Shown here: positions 17,505-30,007 of the stretch, one piece after another | Layout: each line of letters starts with the position of its first letter | Position numbering within the stretch: position 1 is the first letter of the stretch | NCBI RefSeq assembly: GCF_014851675.1 | Contig: NZ_JACVAE010000001.1 | Location: 1,984,001 to 2,048,000, forward strand | Source of the DNA: Rhizobium sp. ARZ01 | Lineage (GTDB): Bacteria > Pseudomonadota > Alphaproteobacteria > Rhizobiales > Rhizobiaceae | DNA length: 64,000 nucleotides | Direction of reading: 5' to 3' | The notes under the pieces: generated by a model | Seen by the model: only the letters and a program-made list of their open reading frames with translations | Databases searched by the model: none | What the model was told of the DNA's origin: nothing | Position numbers and translations under genes: made by a program

Positions 17505-18245
17505 ATGGCAGATACGGAATCTCATAGCGGGCGCACAGGGCCTGCCCACAGGACCATGGAGCGCCTGACGGAGGCTTTCTGGGAGCACTATCGCCGCCTT
17601 CAGGACGCTGTTTCAGCCGACAACACGCCGCTCGTCCATCGTCTCGATCGTGAACTGACCTCTTCCCTGACCGCGCTTGTCGATCACCAGACGAGCGATG
17701 CGGCGGAACAGCAAGCCCAATTCACGTCGCTGCTGCGCCTGCTTCGCGAGGAAGCGGACGATGCCTCCAGCGTGCGCAGCAATGCCGATCTGATCGAGGC
17801 GCTCCTGCGGCGCTACATCACCGTACGCACCCACCCGACAGACAACGGCGGTCTACCTGCATTGCCAGCACCGATCCGCAACGGCGTGCTCGACGTGGGC
17901 CAACTCGACACCTTGCCGGAACGCGTGTCGGTCGTCACGACCGACTACCGCTATCTCTATGCCAATGCCACCGACGCAGCGCGACTGAACCGCAAACCAC
18001 ACGAACTCGTCGGGCGCCATGTCCGCGACATCGTCGGCGCAGCCCGGTTCGACGCCCGGATCAAGACCAATCTCGACCGTTGCTTTTCCGGAGAAACGGT
18101 CGAGCACACCAATGCGCGCGAAATGGACGGCAAGGTGGTGGTGATCCGCCGCAGGCTGACGCCTTGCTATGCCGAAGACCAGCCCCTGATCGGTGCGCTC
18201 GTCGTCATCCAGGAAGGCCCCGACCGCCGCCAGCGTTCAGCCTGA
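17505..18245 (+). CDS. PAS domain protein
   Basis: 246 residues. A helical N-terminal half (RLTEAFWEHYRRLQDAVS to LLRRYITVRTH) is followed by a PAS domain from about 140: LPERVSVVTTDYRYLYANATDAARLNRKPHELVGRHVRDIVG, then a PAS beta-sheet ending LIGALVVIQEG. There is no kinase, GGDEF or output domain, so it is a single-domain sensor or adaptor. It could bind a small ligand or partner protein. ATG 17505 has a GGCGGGG upstream and starts the charged leader. Convergent with ligA (22-base gap). No partner is obvious. Confidence 0.75.
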   Translation: MADTESHSGRTGPAHRTMERLTEAFWEHYRRLQDAVSADNTPLVHRLDRELTSSLTALVDHQTSDAAEQQAQFTSLLRLLREEADDASSVRSNADLIEALLRRYITVRTHPTDNGGLPALPAPIRNGVLDVGQLDTLPERVSVVTTDYRYLYANATDAARLNRKPHELVGRHVRDIVGAARFDARIKTNLDRCFSGETVEHTNAREMDGKVVVIRRRLTPCYAEDQPLIGALVVIQEGPDRRQRSA

Positions 18246-18267
18246 ACGGCACATCACGCGATAACCA

Positions 18268-20424
<2,157 letters not shown>

Positions 20425-20566
20425 TCACTCCGCGATTCCGCGAATTGTTTTAGAGCAACTGGCATGAAAGGAAAGATCAGCTATCGACGTTCCCAAAGAG
20501 ATCAGGCGCATCGCCTGCGGACAAGTCTCCAGTCCGGGTGCGGTGACTGCCCGACGTCCTCGATAG

Positions 20567-22237
20567 CTATACGCCACCGGACAGCAACCGTGCCGCCGCC
20601 GCCCTCGCCTCTTCGGTCACCGATGCGCCGGCCAGCATGCGCGCGATCTCCTCGGTGCGAGCACCGTCGTCCATGCGCGCAACCCGGGTGGCGACAGCTT
20701 CGCTGCCTTCCACGGGCCCCTTCGAGATCAGGAGATGCGTGGCTGCGCGCGCAGCCACCTGCGGCGCGTGCGTGACGGAAAGAACCTGCACCGTCGAGGA
20801 CAGGCGCTTCAGGCGCTGCCCGATCGCGTCGGCAACCGCGCCGCCGACCCCCGTATCGATTTCGTCAAAGACCAGCGTCGGTGCGGAACCACGGTCGGCG
20901 AGCGCAACCTTCAACGCCAGGAGGAAACGCGAAAGCTCACCGCCCGAAGCCACCTTCATGATCGGACCAGGGCGTGTGCCAGGATTGGTCTGGACATGAA
21001 ACTCGACGGTGTCGATACCGTCCTCGCCGCCGCCATCCGGATCGGTCGTGATGTGAACCATGAAGCGCGCGCGCTCCAGCTTCAGCGCCGGAAGCTCCGC
21101 CATCACGGCAGCGGAAAGCCCATCCGCCGTATGGTGCCGGCGATCGGAAAGCGACCGCGCAGCAGCGTCAAAGCCCGCGCGCATCTCCTTCACGTTCTGC
21201 TCCAATTGGGTAAGCTTCTCTTCGCCTGCGTCGAGATCGGCGAGATCGGCGACCATTTTTGCGGCGAGCGCCGGCAATCCCGCAACGGGAACGGAGTACT
21301 TGCGCGAGGCCGCGCGCAGAGCGAACAAGCGCTCCTCCGTCCGCTCCAGGAGCTTCGGATCGAATTCCGTTTTGCGCAGCGCTGTTTCCACCGCCATCTG
21401 CGCATCGGAAAGCTGATCGACCGCACGGCCGAGCAGTTCGACAGTTTCCTCCAGCAGGCCAGGCGCCTCCTGGCTCTTGCGCTCGAGCCTCCGAACCATC
21501 GAGGCGATAACCGGCACAGGCGAAGCGTTGCCGTTGAGGAAATCGCTGGCCTCGTTGATATCGCCTGCGATGCGCTCGGCCTTCATCATGCGCGTGCGGT
21601 CCTCGGCGAGAACCTCCTCTTCGCCGTCCTGTGGCGAGAGCTTCTCCAGTTCCTCCACCGAGGACCTGAGATAGTCGGCTTCGCGGGCTGCCGCCTCTAC
21701 CTTGTCGCGATGCCGGCGAAGCGCGCGTTCGGCTTCCTTCCAGCGTTGATAGAGCACCGCCACCTCGCTCACAGCCTCGCCCAGTCCGCCAAAGGCATCG
21801 AGCAGGATCCGGTGCGCATCGGTGTCTATCAGCGCCCGGTCGTCGTGCTGGCCGTGGATCTCGACGAGCCGCTGGCCGGCCTGACGCATCAATTGAACAG
21901 AGACCGGCTGGTCGTTGACATAAGCCTTGGTGCGGCCGTCCGCCGACTGCACGCGGCGGAAGATGAGATCGCCGTCGTCATCGATGCCGTTGTCGCGCAG
22001 GAGCGCCCGGGCAAAATGACCGGGCGGCACGTCAAAAACGGCCGTGACCTGGCCCTTATCGAGACCGTGGCGCACAAGCGCACCGTCCCCTCGCCCGCCA
22101 AGGGCAAGCGACAGGCTGTCGAGGAGAATAGACTTGCCAGCGCCGGTTTCACCAGTCAGCACGGATAGACCGGCATCGAACCCCAGATCAAGCCGTTCGA
22201 TCAGGACAATATCGCGGATCGAAAGCTGTGCCAGCAT
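20567..22237 (-). CDS. recN: DNA repair protein RecN
   Basis: SMC-like ATPase used in double-strand break repair. 556 residues: Walker A GETGAGKS (29-36), a long helical coiled-coil centre, the ABC signature VASGGELSRFLLALK and Walker B TLVFDEIDTGVGG near the C-terminus. Length is standard. It starts 20 bases after bamD and is probably co-transcribed with it. I see no clear LexA box in this short gap, so an SOS promoter, if present, would lie inside bamD. Confidence 0.95.
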   Translation of the reverse strand: MLAQLSIRDIVLIERLDLGFDAGLSVLTGETGAGKSILLDSLSLALGGRGDGALVRHGLDKGQVTAVFDVPPGHFARALLRDNGIDDDGDLIFRRVQSADGRTKAYVNDQPVSVQLMRQAGQRLVEIHGQHDDRALIDTDAHRILLDAFGGLGEAVSEVAVLYQRWKEAERALRRHRDKVEAAAREADYLRSSVEELEKLSPQDGEEEVLAEDRTRMMKAERIAGDINEASDFLNGNASPVPVIASMVRRLERKSQEAPGLLEETVELLGRAVDQLSDAQMAVETALRKTEFDPKLLERTEERLFALRAASRKYSVPVAGLPALAAKMVADLADLDAGEEKLTQLEQNVKEMRAGFDAAARSLSDRRHHTADGLSAAVMAELPALKLERARFMVHITTDPDGGGEDGIDTVEFHVQTNPGTRPGPIMKVASGGELSRFLLALKVALADRGSAPTLVFDEIDTGVGGAVADAIGQRLKRLSSTVQVLSVTHAPQVAARAATHLLISKGPVEGSEAVATRVARMDDGARTEEIARMLAGASVTEEARAAAARLLSGGV

Positions 22238-22257
22238 TCAGGACCATATCTCTTTGC

Positions 22258-23121
22258 TCAGGCGCCGATCAGCTTTTTGCCGGCGCGCGAAATCCAGGAA
22301 CCACCATTTTCACGCGGCTCCAGCCCCTTGGACTGGAGAAGCTTGTAGGAGTCCGCGTACCACTGGCTGTCCGGATAGTTATGACCGAGAACGGCCGCAG
22401 CGGTCTGCGCCTCACTGGCAAGACCCATTGCATAATAGGATTCGACGAGACGCGCGAGGGCCTCCTCGATCTGATTCGTATTGCCGTACTGCTCAACGAC
22501 GGTGCGGAAGCGCGTGATGGCGGCGAGATATTCCTTCCGCTCCAGATAGTACCGGCCGACCTGCATCTCCTTGCCGGCGAGCTGGTCGCGCGCGAAGCGA
22601 ATCTTGGTCTGCGCGTCTTCCACGTATTCCGATTTCGGATACTTCGTGACGACGTTCTGCATCGCCTCGATCGTCTTCGTGGCGGCCCGCTGGTCCTGCG
22701 TAACACTCGGGATCTGCTTCGCATAGGCGAGGCCGACAATGTACTGCGCGTAGGCTGCGTCTTCCGATTCCGGATAGAGGTTCAGGTAGCGATTGCCGGC
22801 GGAGATCGCTTCCTCATTCCGCCCCTGGCGATAGTTGACGAAGGCGTTCATCACGAGCGCCTTGCGGGCATATTCGGAGAACGGATGCTGGCGGTCGATC
22901 GCCTCAAACTTGCGGGATGCTTCCGTCACCTTGCCCGCGTTCAGGTTGGCAAGGCCCTGATTGTAGAGAACCTCGGGCGGATCGGTCTCGCCGGCCAACT
23001 TGGTGATGTCGATGTCGGGATCGCTCTGGCAAGCTGTCAACGCCACCGGCGTCGCGAACAGGAAGACGACGCAGGCAATCCGCGTCCATTGCTTCGCACC
23101 AACAGTCCCTGCAATATTCAT
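22258..23121 (-). CDS. bamD: Outer membrane assembly factor BamD
   Basis: Lipoprotein of the BAM complex that inserts beta-barrel proteins into the outer membrane. 287 residues with a signal peptide and lipobox ending LTAC (lipidated C31), followed by TPR repeats: [63 protein letters not shown]. It lies between lpxC and recN on the same strand. The 161 bases upstream of it may carry its own promoter and include a small GC palindrome. Confidence 0.95.
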   Translation of the reverse strand: MNIAGTVGAKQWTRIACVVFLFATPVALTACQSDPDIDITKLAGETDPPEVLYNQGLANLNAGKVTEASRKFEAIDRQHPFSEYARKALVMNAFVNYRQGRNEEAISAGNRYLNLYPESEDAAYAQYIVGLAYAKQIPSVTQDQRAATKTIEAMQNVVTKYPKSEYVEDAQTKIRFARDQLAGKEMQVGRYYLERKEYLAAITRFRTVVEQYGNTNQIEEALARLVESYYAMGLASEAQTAAAVLGHNYPDSQWYADSYKLLQSKGLEPRENGGSWISRAGKKLIGA

Positions 23122-23282
23122 CTTACAATCCCAAAATCAGCGCGGCGCCCTTGTCGAGCGCCGTCAATAGACAGCGTTCTATCCTCAAATTCGAGCGTTC
23201 CGCAACGCCATGCAGGCGCATTGACGCATTTTTGTGGCAAAGTATGTGTGAAAACACCGCGATACAGGAAACCTCCCCGGCC

Positions 23283-24236
23283 TCAAGCGGACCAGGGAGC
23301 AAATTCCGGGGCGTTAACGGCGATAAGCTCGCGCTTGCCCGCGCGGGCGCGCGGCGCCGATGCTTCTACGACCTCATAGGCCGCGCGATCGTTCAGCAGT
23401 GCCTTCAATGCGTGGGCATTCATCTTGTGACCGCCGCGATAGGAGCGATAGCAGCCGATGAACTGCGCACCGGCAAGAGCCAGGTCGCCGACGGCATCGA
23501 GCGTCTTGTGGCGGGCGAACTCATCCTTGTAGCGAAGGCCCTCGACGTTGATCACCATGTTGTCGTCGGAAATGACGACCGAGTTCTCCAGGGACGAGCC
23601 GAGCGCGTAGCCAGCCGCCCAAAGGCGCTCCACGTCGCGCATGAAGCCGAAGGTGCGCGCACGCGAAAGCTCGCTGCGGAATGTTGCGGGGGTTAGTTCG
23701 CCCTTCCATGCCTGGCGGCCAATCAAGGGGCAGTCGAAATCGATCTCGACTTCGAAACGCGTACCGTCGTGAGGCGAGAACTCCGCCCAGGAGGCACCGG
23801 CTTCGACGCGGACCGGCTTGATGACGCGGATGTAGCGGCGCTTGACCGCGAGCGGGCGCAACCCGACCTGTTCGATCGCATCGATGAACGGTTCGGAACT
23901 GCCGTCCATGATCGGCATTTCGGCGCCATGGACCTCGATCAGAACATTGTCCAGAGAAAGCGCGTAGAGCGCTGCCATCACGTGTTCAACAGTCGCGATC
24001 GACTTTTCGGGCGAGAAACCGAGAACGGTGCAAAGGTCCGTGTTGCCGACCTGCGCAGAAACGGCACGATACTCACTGACGCTGCCGTTGTCGTGAATGC
24101 GCTGGAAAACGATGCCGCTGTCGGCCTCGGCCGGATGGAAGGTGATCGAAACGACGGCCCCGGAATGGACGCCGGTTCCCGAAATTGTGACCGGGCTTGA
24201 GATCGTTGTCTGAAAACCCAGCATGCTGATGGACAT
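23283..24236 (-). CDS. lpxC: UDP-3-O-acyl-N-acetylglucosamine deacetylase
   Basis: Zinc enzyme of the committed step of lipid A synthesis. 317 residues with the zinc ligands H85 (ATVEHVMAAL), H243 and D247 (RHKTLDAVGD) and catalytic H270 (RGGHKMNAHAL), and GAEMPIMDGSSEPF near 105-117. LpxC level is commonly controlled by proteolysis; the C-terminal tail here extends 47 residues past H270. It follows ftsZ in the classical alphaproteobacterial order but is separated from it by a strong terminator, so it has its own promoter in 24237-24499. Confidence 0.96.
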   Translation of the reverse strand: MSISMLGFQTTISSPVTISGTGVHSGAVVSITFHPAEADSGIVFQRIHDNGSVSEYRAVSAQVGNTDLCTVLGFSPEKSIATVEHVMAALYALSLDNVLIEVHGAEMPIMDGSSEPFIDAIEQVGLRPLAVKRRYIRVIKPVRVEAGASWAEFSPHDGTRFEVEIDFDCPLIGRQAWKGELTPATFRSELSRARTFGFMRDVERLWAAGYALGSSLENSVVISDDNMVINVEGLRYKDEFARHKTLDAVGDLALAGAQFIGCYRSYRGGHKMNAHALKALLNDRAAYEVVEASAPRARAGKRELIAVNAPEFAPWSA

Positions 24237-24553
24237 TTTACTATTCGCCTTGTCTAGCCACCGGCGCCGCGCCGGCCGTCATTGTCTTTAGAGCGCGCCT
24301 CGCAACCACTGACATCAGCGATTCGGGCTGCACTACCGGGTCCGTGGACGGGCGCTTAAAATCGCCCTTGAATCAATGCCATGTCCCGGTTTTCGGGCGG
24401 AATGTAGTTGTGCGCCCATCACGTTACAAATCACTGTTTCTTTCGATATATTACGGTCCCGACACTCCGGCTATCCGATTGAAAAGCCTAAACAAAGTCA
24501 AAGGACCCGGATCACGGATCCGGGTCCTTTGTCATCTTCTGTTACATTTTTGT
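24237..24553. other. ftsZ-lpxC intergenic region
   Basis: 317 bases. The right part is the ftsZ terminator (24500-24530). The remainder is the expected lpxC promoter region on the minus strand. It is moderately AT-rich around 24410-24490, but I could not fix a promoter. No open frame is supported. Confidence 0.6.
24488..24530 (-). terminator. Intrinsic terminator after ftsZ
   Basis: Perfect 14-bp stem, AAAGGACCCGGATC (24500-24513) with GATCCGGGTCCTTT (24517-24530), and a 3-base loop. On the minus strand the stem ends in CCTTT and is followed by GACTTTGTTTAG, a discontinuous T-rich tail. It is 23 bases past the ftsZ stop and ends the ddlB-ftsQAZ transcript. Confidence 0.85.
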
Positions 24554-26293
24554 TTAGTTCGACTGCCGGCGCAGGAACGCCGGGATCTCGAGCTGATCGT
24601 CCTCGCTCAATGCGCGCGGCTGCGGATTGACGCGGCCGTGGTCGTCGAGCTGGCCACGACGCGGTGCATAGAGGCTTGCTTCCGGCGACAGCGTGCGGCG
24701 CTGCGGCGCAGGCACCTCGGCTGCGGCGGCCTGCGGCTCTTCCTCCTCGCGACGAGCGAGCGACGAGGTGAGGCGCCTCAGCAGGCCCATCGGACCACGC
24801 TCCTCGGCCTGAACCTGCGCCGGCTGGCTGCGGTTCTCCATCTCGGCCTGGACGGCGGGCGGGAAATCCTCGATCCGCGGCATGCGGGTCGCGACCGGCT
24901 CCTGGCGGATGACCGGCGCAGCCGGCTCCGCACGCTGGGCAACCGGCGCTGCGGCGACCGGCTGGTGGAACTGCGGCTGCTGGACCGGCGCCGGACGTGC
25001 GGCAACCGGAGCCTCCGCGGCCGGAGCCGCAGCAAAGATGCGGCTCTGCGGGCGAAACTCCTCCTGCGGGGCTGCAGCCGGCCGTGCTTCCGGCAGGGCC
25101 AGTTCACGCTCCAGGCCGAGTTCTGCCGCCAGGATCGTCTCGGAGATCGGGTCTGCAGCCCTGACCGGCTGCGCAGCGACCGGCTGCGGTGCCACCGGCT
25201 GGCTCATCACCAGCGCCGGAGCAACCGGCTGCGAGACCTGCGGCTGGACCGGAACGGCGGCAGACGGGCGGATCAGCGGCTTGCTCGCACCACGAAAGTC
25301 GGCATTTTTACCAGCAACCTCCGCGGCTGCACGATCGATGCCGGTGGCAACGACGGAGACGCGGATCAGACCTTCAAGTTCTTCGTCGAAGGTGGCGCCG
25401 AGGATGATGTTGGCATCCGGATCGACTTCTTCGCGGATGCGGGTGGCAGCCTCGTCCACTTCAAAGAGGGTCAGGTCGCGACCGCCGGTGATCGAGATCA
25501 GCAGGCCCTGGGCGCCCTTCATCGAGGTTTCGTCGAGCAGCGGGTTGGCGATCGCAGCTTCGGCTGCGGCCATCGCGCGACCTTCGCCGGAAGCCTCGCC
25601 CGTGCCCATCATCGCGCGACCCATTTCGCGCATGACCGAGCGGACGTCGGCAAAGTCGAGGTTGATCAGGCCTTCCTTGACCATCAGGTCGGTGATGCAG
25701 GCGACACCCGAATAGAGAACCTGGTCGGCCATCGCGAAGGCATCGGCAAACGTCGTCTTGTCGTTTGCGATGCGGAACAGGTTCTGGTTCGGGATGACGA
25801 TAAGCGTATCGACCGACTTCTGCAGTTCCTGGATGCCCTGTTCGGCAAGCCGCATGCGACGACCACCTTCGAAGTGGAACGGCTTGGTGACGACACCAAC
25901 GGTCAGGATGCCCTTGTTCCGGGCGGCCTGCGCGACGATCGGGGCAGCACCCGTACCAGTGCCGCCGCCCATGCCGGCGGTGACGAAGCACATGTGGGTG
26001 CCGTTCAGGTGATCGATGATCTCGTCGATGCACTCCTCTGCGGCCGCACGGCCGACTTCAGGCTGCGAACCGGCGCCGAGACCCTCGGTGACCTGGGCAC
26101 CCATCTGGATGATCCGTTCGGCCTTCGTCATGGTCAATGCCTGGGCGTCCGTGTTGGCGACGACGAAATCGACGCCCTGCAGCCCTGCGGTGATCATGTT
26201 GTTGACCGCATTGCCGCCGCCGCCACCAACACCGAAGACGGTGATGCGGGGCTTCAGCTCAGTGATGTCCGGCTTCTGCAGCTTGATGGTCAT
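24554..26293 (-). CDS. ftsZ: Cell division protein FtsZ
   Basis: Tubulin-like GTPase that forms the Z ring. 579 residues. The GTPase core covers about 10-320, with GGGTGTG at 109-115 and [11 protein letters not shown]. An unusually long disordered linker rich in Ala, Pro, Gln and Val follows (about 330-560, with [17 protein letters not shown] repeats), then the conserved C-terminal peptide [12 protein letters not shown] that binds FtsA and other partners. Typical E. coli FtsZ is about 380 residues; long linkers are known in Rhizobiaceae and Caulobacter. Start at 26293 is the family start MTIKLQKPD. 106 bases separate it from ftsA. Confidence 0.97.
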   Translation of the reverse strand: MTIKLQKPDITELKPRITVFGVGGGGGNAVNNMITAGLQGVDFVVANTDAQALTMTKAERIIQMGAQVTEGLGAGSQPEVGRAAAEECIDEIIDHLNGTHMCFVTAGMGGGTGTGAAPIVAQAARNKGILTVGVVTKPFHFEGGRRMRLAEQGIQELQKSVDTLIVIPNQNLFRIANDKTTFADAFAMADQVLYSGVACITDLMVKEGLINLDFADVRSVMREMGRAMMGTGEASGEGRAMAAAEAAIANPLLDETSMKGAQGLLISITGGRDLTLFEVDEAATRIREEVDPDANIILGATFDEELEGLIRVSVVATGIDRAAAEVAGKNADFRGASKPLIRPSAAVPVQPQVSQPVAPALVMSQPVAPQPVAAQPVRAADPISETILAAELGLERELALPEARPAAAPQEEFRPQSRIFAAAPAAEAPVAARPAPVQQPQFHQPVAAAPVAQRAEPAAPVIRQEPVATRMPRIEDFPPAVQAEMENRSQPAQVQAEERGPMGLLRRLTSSLARREEEEPQAAAAEVPAPQRRTLSPEASLYAPRRGQLDDHGRVNPQPRALSEDDQLEIPAFLRRQSN

Positions 26294-26399
26294 TGTACCT
26301 GTTCCTTCTTGTCTGTTCTGGCCCGCATCGCCACACGGCCAATCTCTCAAAAATCCGAATCCGTCTTTCCCGCTTACGCACTCACCCGCGGCAAACCCG

Positions 26400-27731
26400 T
26401 CAGAAACTCTCCTTCAGCCACTGCCCCATCCGGGCGATGCGGCTGCTACCGCCTGCAATCGACGCAAGCATGCCGCCCTGCGTCGAATGCGCCTCCAGTT
26501 CCGCGACCTGCGGGTAGATCATCAGGCCCACCGCCGTGGAGAATGCCGCTCCCTTTGCCGCAGCCGGCAGGCCGGAAACCCCGAGCGGGCGTCCGACACG
26601 AACGTTGCGGGCCAGAATCCGCCGCGCGGCCTCCGGCAGTCCCGTAAGCTGACTTGCGCCCCCCGTCAGCACGATCCGCTTGCCCACGATCGGCGAGAAG
26701 CCGGAGCGCTGGATGCGATCGCGAATGAGTTCGAGCGTCTCATCGATCCGGGCACACACGATGCGCGACAGCAGCGCACGCGGCACGTGGGTCGGCTGAT
26801 CGCGATCGTCCTCGCCGAGCGAAGGCACGGCCACGATGTCGCGTTCGTCCGATGCGTTCGGCAGCGCCGAACCATGCACGACCTTCAAACGCTCGGCGTC
26901 CTCGATTCTGGTCGAAAGACCACGGGCAATATCCGTCGTCACGTGATGCCCACCGAGAGCGACGGCATCGGCATGGACGAGCTTGCCTTCGGCGAAGACG
27001 GAGATGGTCGTCGTCCCGCCGCCCATGTCGATGCAGGCGCAACCAAGCTCGACTTCGTCGTCAACAAGCGCCGACAGGCCACTCGCATAGGGCGTCGCTA
27101 CCATGCCCTCGACCGAAAGGTGGGCGCGGTTGACGCAAAGCTCGAGGTTCTTCAGCGCGGTCCGCTCTGCCGTGAGAACGTGCATGTCAACGCCCAGCAC
27201 ATCACCATACATGGAGAGCGGGTCGCGGATGCCGCGTTCACCGTCGAGCGAGAAGCCGGTCGGCAGAGAATGCAGGATGGCACGGTCCTGACGCAGCGAA
27301 CGCTGGCCTGCCGCCGCCAGAACCTTGCGCAGATCCGCTGCTTCCACTTCCTGGCCGCCGAGATCGATCGTGCCGGTGTAGATATCGCTCTGCAGCCGGC
27401 CGGCGGAAACGTTGACGATCAGGCTGTCGATCGTCAGGCCGGCCATGCGCTCGGCCGCGTCAACGGCAAGCCGGACGACGCTTTCGGCAGCATCCAGATC
27501 GGCGATGACGCCGTTCTTGACGCCGCGCGAGCGATGATGTCCAAGACCGATGATCTCAATGCTGTGGGTGCGACCCGGCAGGATTTCGCTCTCCGGGCGC
27601 GGCGTCAGCTTGCCGATCATGCAGACGACCTTGGTCGAGCCGATGTCGAGCACCGAAACGACGTGCGATCGCTTGGAATTGAGCGGCTTCAAACGCGGCA
27701 GACCAAAATGGGAGGAGCCGAAGATACTCAT
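26400..27731 (-). CDS. ftsA: Cell division protein FtsA
   Basis: Actin-like ATPase that tethers FtsZ to the membrane and recruits later division proteins. 443 residues: phosphate-1 motif [16 protein letters not shown], the 1C domain, phosphate-2 [14 protein letters not shown], adenosine motif [12 protein letters not shown], and a C-terminal amphipathic membrane-targeting helix ending [10 protein letters not shown]. The ATG at 27731 overlaps the ftsQ stop by 4 bases (ATGA). The frame is open into ftsQ, but the family start is MSIFGSSHF. Confidence 0.96.
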   Translation of the reverse strand: MSIFGSSHFGLPRLKPLNSKRSHVVSVLDIGSTKVVCMIGKLTPRPESEILPGRTHSIEIIGLGHHRSRGVKNGVIADLDAAESVVRLAVDAAERMAGLTIDSLIVNVSAGRLQSDIYTGTIDLGGQEVEAADLRKVLAAAGQRSLRQDRAILHSLPTGFSLDGERGIRDPLSMYGDVLGVDMHVLTAERTALKNLELCVNRAHLSVEGMVATPYASGLSALVDDEVELGCACIDMGGGTTTISVFAEGKLVHADAVALGGHHVTTDIARGLSTRIEDAERLKVVHGSALPNASDERDIVAVPSLGEDDRDQPTHVPRALLSRIVCARIDETLELIRDRIQRSGFSPIVGKRIVLTGGASQLTGLPEAARRILARNVRVGRPLGVSGLPAAAKGAAFSTAVGLMIYPQVAELEAHSTQGGMLASIAGGSSRIARMGQWLKESF

Positions 27732-28660
27732 GAGCGATCGGTTACCTTCTTGAGTTCCTTGGCCCGCTGGTCGAGCACCACCTTGCGGCGCGCGGCAGCC
27801 CCTTCTGTGAGGCGAATTGTGGTTCGGTCCTCGAGCCGAAGGTCGACAGCGGCAATGTCGCGCTCCAGGAGCCCGTGCTCGGCCTCGAACCTCGACAGCG
27901 CCTCCATGGCGCGCGGCACGTTGTTTTCCGGCAGCTTGACGACTATGCCATTGTCGAGACGGAGGTCCCATCGGCGGCCGGCAACACGGACATAGGCCTT
28001 CACCCGCGCCTTGATCCCCGGCCAGTTGTCAAATTGCTTATCGAAGCTGGCCGCAGCGGTTTCGGCATCGCGCCCGACGAACAGCGGCAAGGCAGAGAAC
28101 TTGTTGTCGCGGAGCGGCGCGATCACGCTGCCGTTTTCCTCGATGAGAGCAAGATCGTCGCCGTGCTGCCAGATAGCGAACGCCTCCCGCTCCTTCAACG
28201 CAACTTCTATCGTGCCCGGATACACCTTTCGAACAGAGACGTGCTCAACCCAGGGGAGCTTCGCCAGCTTCTGTCGCGCATCCTCGACGTCGAGAGCCAC
28301 GAGCGAGGTGGTTCCGTCGAGCCCGAGCTGCTCGAGAATATCGATTTCGGAGGTTTCGCGCGCACCGGAAACCTTGACGTCGTCGATGGCAAATCCGGCG
28401 GCCGTGGTGGTCGTCTGGGCGAAATTCTGCGTATGACCACCGAGCGACATGCCGTAAAAACCGGTTGCCGCAAGGAAGGCCACGGCCGAAACCGTGCCCG
28501 TGTGACGCGCGATCGACACACGACCGACAGCGAGGCTGATGGCGAAGCGAACGATCCGGCGCAGCGGGCGCGGCAACACGCGGCCGGAGTCAGCTTCAGC
28601 GAGACCCGCGGCGTCGTACCGAGCCGTTCTGCTCCTCTTTCTGCCGATCAACGCAAACAA
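27728..28660 (-). CDS. ftsQ: Cell division protein FtsQ
   Basis: Single-pass membrane protein of the FtsQLB divisome subcomplex. 310 residues: a basic cytoplasmic N-terminus, a hydrophobic segment (about 52-72), the POTRA domain ([24 protein letters not shown]) and the FtsQ domain ([30 protein letters not shown]). It overlaps ddlB by 13 bases and ftsA by 4, so it is translated from the ddlB-ftsQAZ message. Confidence 0.95.
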   Translation of the reverse strand: MFALIGRKRSRTARYDAAGLAEADSGRVLPRPLRRIVRFAISLAVGRVSIARHTGTVSAVAFLAATGFYGMSLGGHTQNFAQTTTTAAGFAIDDVKVSGARETSEIDILEQLGLDGTTSLVALDVEDARQKLAKLPWVEHVSVRKVYPGTIEVALKEREAFAIWQHGDDLALIEENGSVIAPLRDNKFSALPLFVGRDAETAAASFDKQFDNWPGIKARVKAYVRVAGRRWDLRLDNGIVVKLPENNVPRAMEALSRFEAEHGLLERDIAAVDLRLEDRTTIRLTEGAAARRKVVLDQRAKELKKVTDRS

Positions 28661-29571
28661 GACGCGTCCTCCACCATCCAGCTCAAGAACTCACCAAAGG
28701 AATGGCCAGCATGAACGGCCATCTCGGGCACCAGGGAGGTCGGAGTCATGCCGGGCTGAGTGTTGATCTCCAGCCATACAATCTCGCCATTCTCGGAGAA
28801 GCGGTCGTCATATCGGAAGTCCGATCTGCTGACGCCGCGGCACCCGATCGCTTGATGCGCCTTAAGTGCGAGTGTTTGTATTTTTTGGTAAATATTTGGT
28901 GAAATTTGCGCGGGGAGGACGTGCCTGGAGCCCCCTTTCACGTATTTCGCGTCGTAATCATAGAAGGCGTGCCCTTCCGGCACCACCTCGGTGACGCCAA
29001 GCGCCACATTACCCATCACGCCACAGGTAAGTTCGCGCCCGTGGACGTAGCGCTCGACCATGACCCGATCGCCGTAGCGCCATTCGTCGGAAGTAATTAC
29101 CTGCGGCGGATGCGGCTGATCTTCCTTGACGATGACGACGCCAAAGCTGGAACCCTCGCACACCGGCTTGACCACGTAGGGGGGCTTCATCGGATGCATG
29201 GATGTGAAGTCGAAGCGATCCATCAGCTTCGCCTCAGCCACAGGAATGCCGGCCGCCTTGGCGACGATCTTCGCCTGTGCCTTGTCCATAGCAAGTGCCG
29301 ACGCCAGAACGCCGGAGTGGGTGTATGGAATCTGCAGGTATTCGAGCAGGCCCTGGATCGTGCCATCCTCGCCAAAGGGTCCGTGCAGGGCATTGAAGGC
29401 CACGTCCGGCTTCAGGCCCGAAAGAACCATCGCAACGTCGTAGCCGACATCGACACGGGTGACACGATAGCCAGCAGCTTCGAGCGCATCGGCGCAGGCG
29501 CTTCCGGACGAAAGGCTTACGGGCCTTTCGGAGGACACACCACCCATCAGCACTGCCACATGCTTGCTCAT
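28648..29571 (-). CDS. ddlB: D-alanine--D-alanine ligase
   Basis: Makes D-Ala-D-Ala for the murein pentapeptide. 307 residues, ATP-grasp fold: [15 protein letters not shown] at the N-terminus, [42 protein letters not shown] and the metal-binding [20 protein letters not shown]. First gene of the second dcw transcript (ddlB-ftsQ-ftsA-ftsZ). Its upstream region (29572-30007) carries TTAA-type sites that resemble CtrA boxes. Cytoplasmic. Confidence 0.96.
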   Translation of the reverse strand: MSKHVAVLMGGVSSERPVSLSSGSACADALEAAGYRVTRVDVGYDVAMVLSGLKPDVAFNALHGPFGEDGTIQGLLEYLQIPYTHSGVLASALAMDKAQAKIVAKAAGIPVAEAKLMDRFDFTSMHPMKPPYVVKPVCEGSSFGVVIVKEDQPHPPQVITSDEWRYGDRVMVERYVHGRELTCGVMGNVALGVTEVVPEGHAFYDYDAKYVKGGSRHVLPAQISPNIYQKIQTLALKAHQAIGCRGVSRSDFRYDDRFSENGEIVWLEINTQPGMTPTSLVPEMAVHAGHSFGEFLSWMVEDASCLR

Positions 29572-29682
29572 CTCTACCCCCGGACTCTCTCACACCTTGG
29601 CTGAACTCGCTTGCGCGGACCTGATCCCCTCCGGGGAGCCGACTCGAACATGCGAGACGATCTCACTACAACGGCATTATGG

Positions 29683-29698
29683 TTAATGAACCGTTTAC
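29683..29698. promoter_or_regulatory. CtrA-box-like site upstream of ddlB
   Basis: TTAA-N7-TTTAC (29683-29698) differs by one base from the CtrA consensus TTAA-N7-TTAAC. It lies about 112-127 bases before the ddlB ATG. Other TTAAC and GTTAA half-sites follow at 29703-29707 and 29725-29730. CtrA controls fts genes in Caulobacter and cell-cycle genes in Sinorhizobium. Binding here is inference. Confidence 0.4.
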
Positions 29699-29961
29699 TT
29701 TCGTTAACCGCCAGCGATCGAATACGTTAATTCCCGCAAAGCGAATCAAAACGCGACATCAGTTATCGCCCTAGAATCAGAGAGTTGCCCTTGATGCAAG
29801 CCTTGCAGCTGGACGGGCGAAAACGAAACACCCGCCCCGGAGGCCGGGCACCACATTCGCAATGTCAGCTTTATTCAGTCGCCCTCACAACTACCTGCCA
29901 GGCCGTGGCTTCGATCGTCGCGCCGGGTTGCTGGACGCATTGGTCATGGGGATCGAGCACC

Positions 29962-30004
29962 AGGCCAATCCGCTGTCGGGGTAAGATTGGCCTCAATTTT
30001 GAGG
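29962..30004. terminator. Overlapping stem-loops after the GGDEF gene
   Basis: AGGCCAATC (29962-29970) pairs perfectly with GATTGGCCT (29985-29993). CCTCAA-TT-TTGAGG (about 29991-30004) uses some of the same bases, so the two are mutually exclusive. They lie within 46 bases of the GGDEF gene stop. On the plus strand the longer stem is followed by CAATTTT. Their role as terminator is plausible but not certain. Confidence 0.4.
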
Positions 30005-30007
30005 TGC

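Larger units (their letters stand above)
29572..30007. other. ddlB promoter region downstream of the GGDEF gene
   Basis: 436 bases between the GGDEF gene stop and ddlB. The left 150 bases are AT-rich with three TTAA motifs and probably hold the ddlB-ftsQAZ promoter. The right end has two alternative stem-loops (29962-29993 and 29991-30004). No open frame looks like protein. Confidence 0.6.

Noticed and set aside
24344..26647. 767-codon open frame on the plus strand across ftsZ
   Set aside because: Shadow of ftsZ, whose motifs and C-terminal peptide are unmistakable on the other strand. The frame runs through the ftsZ terminator.
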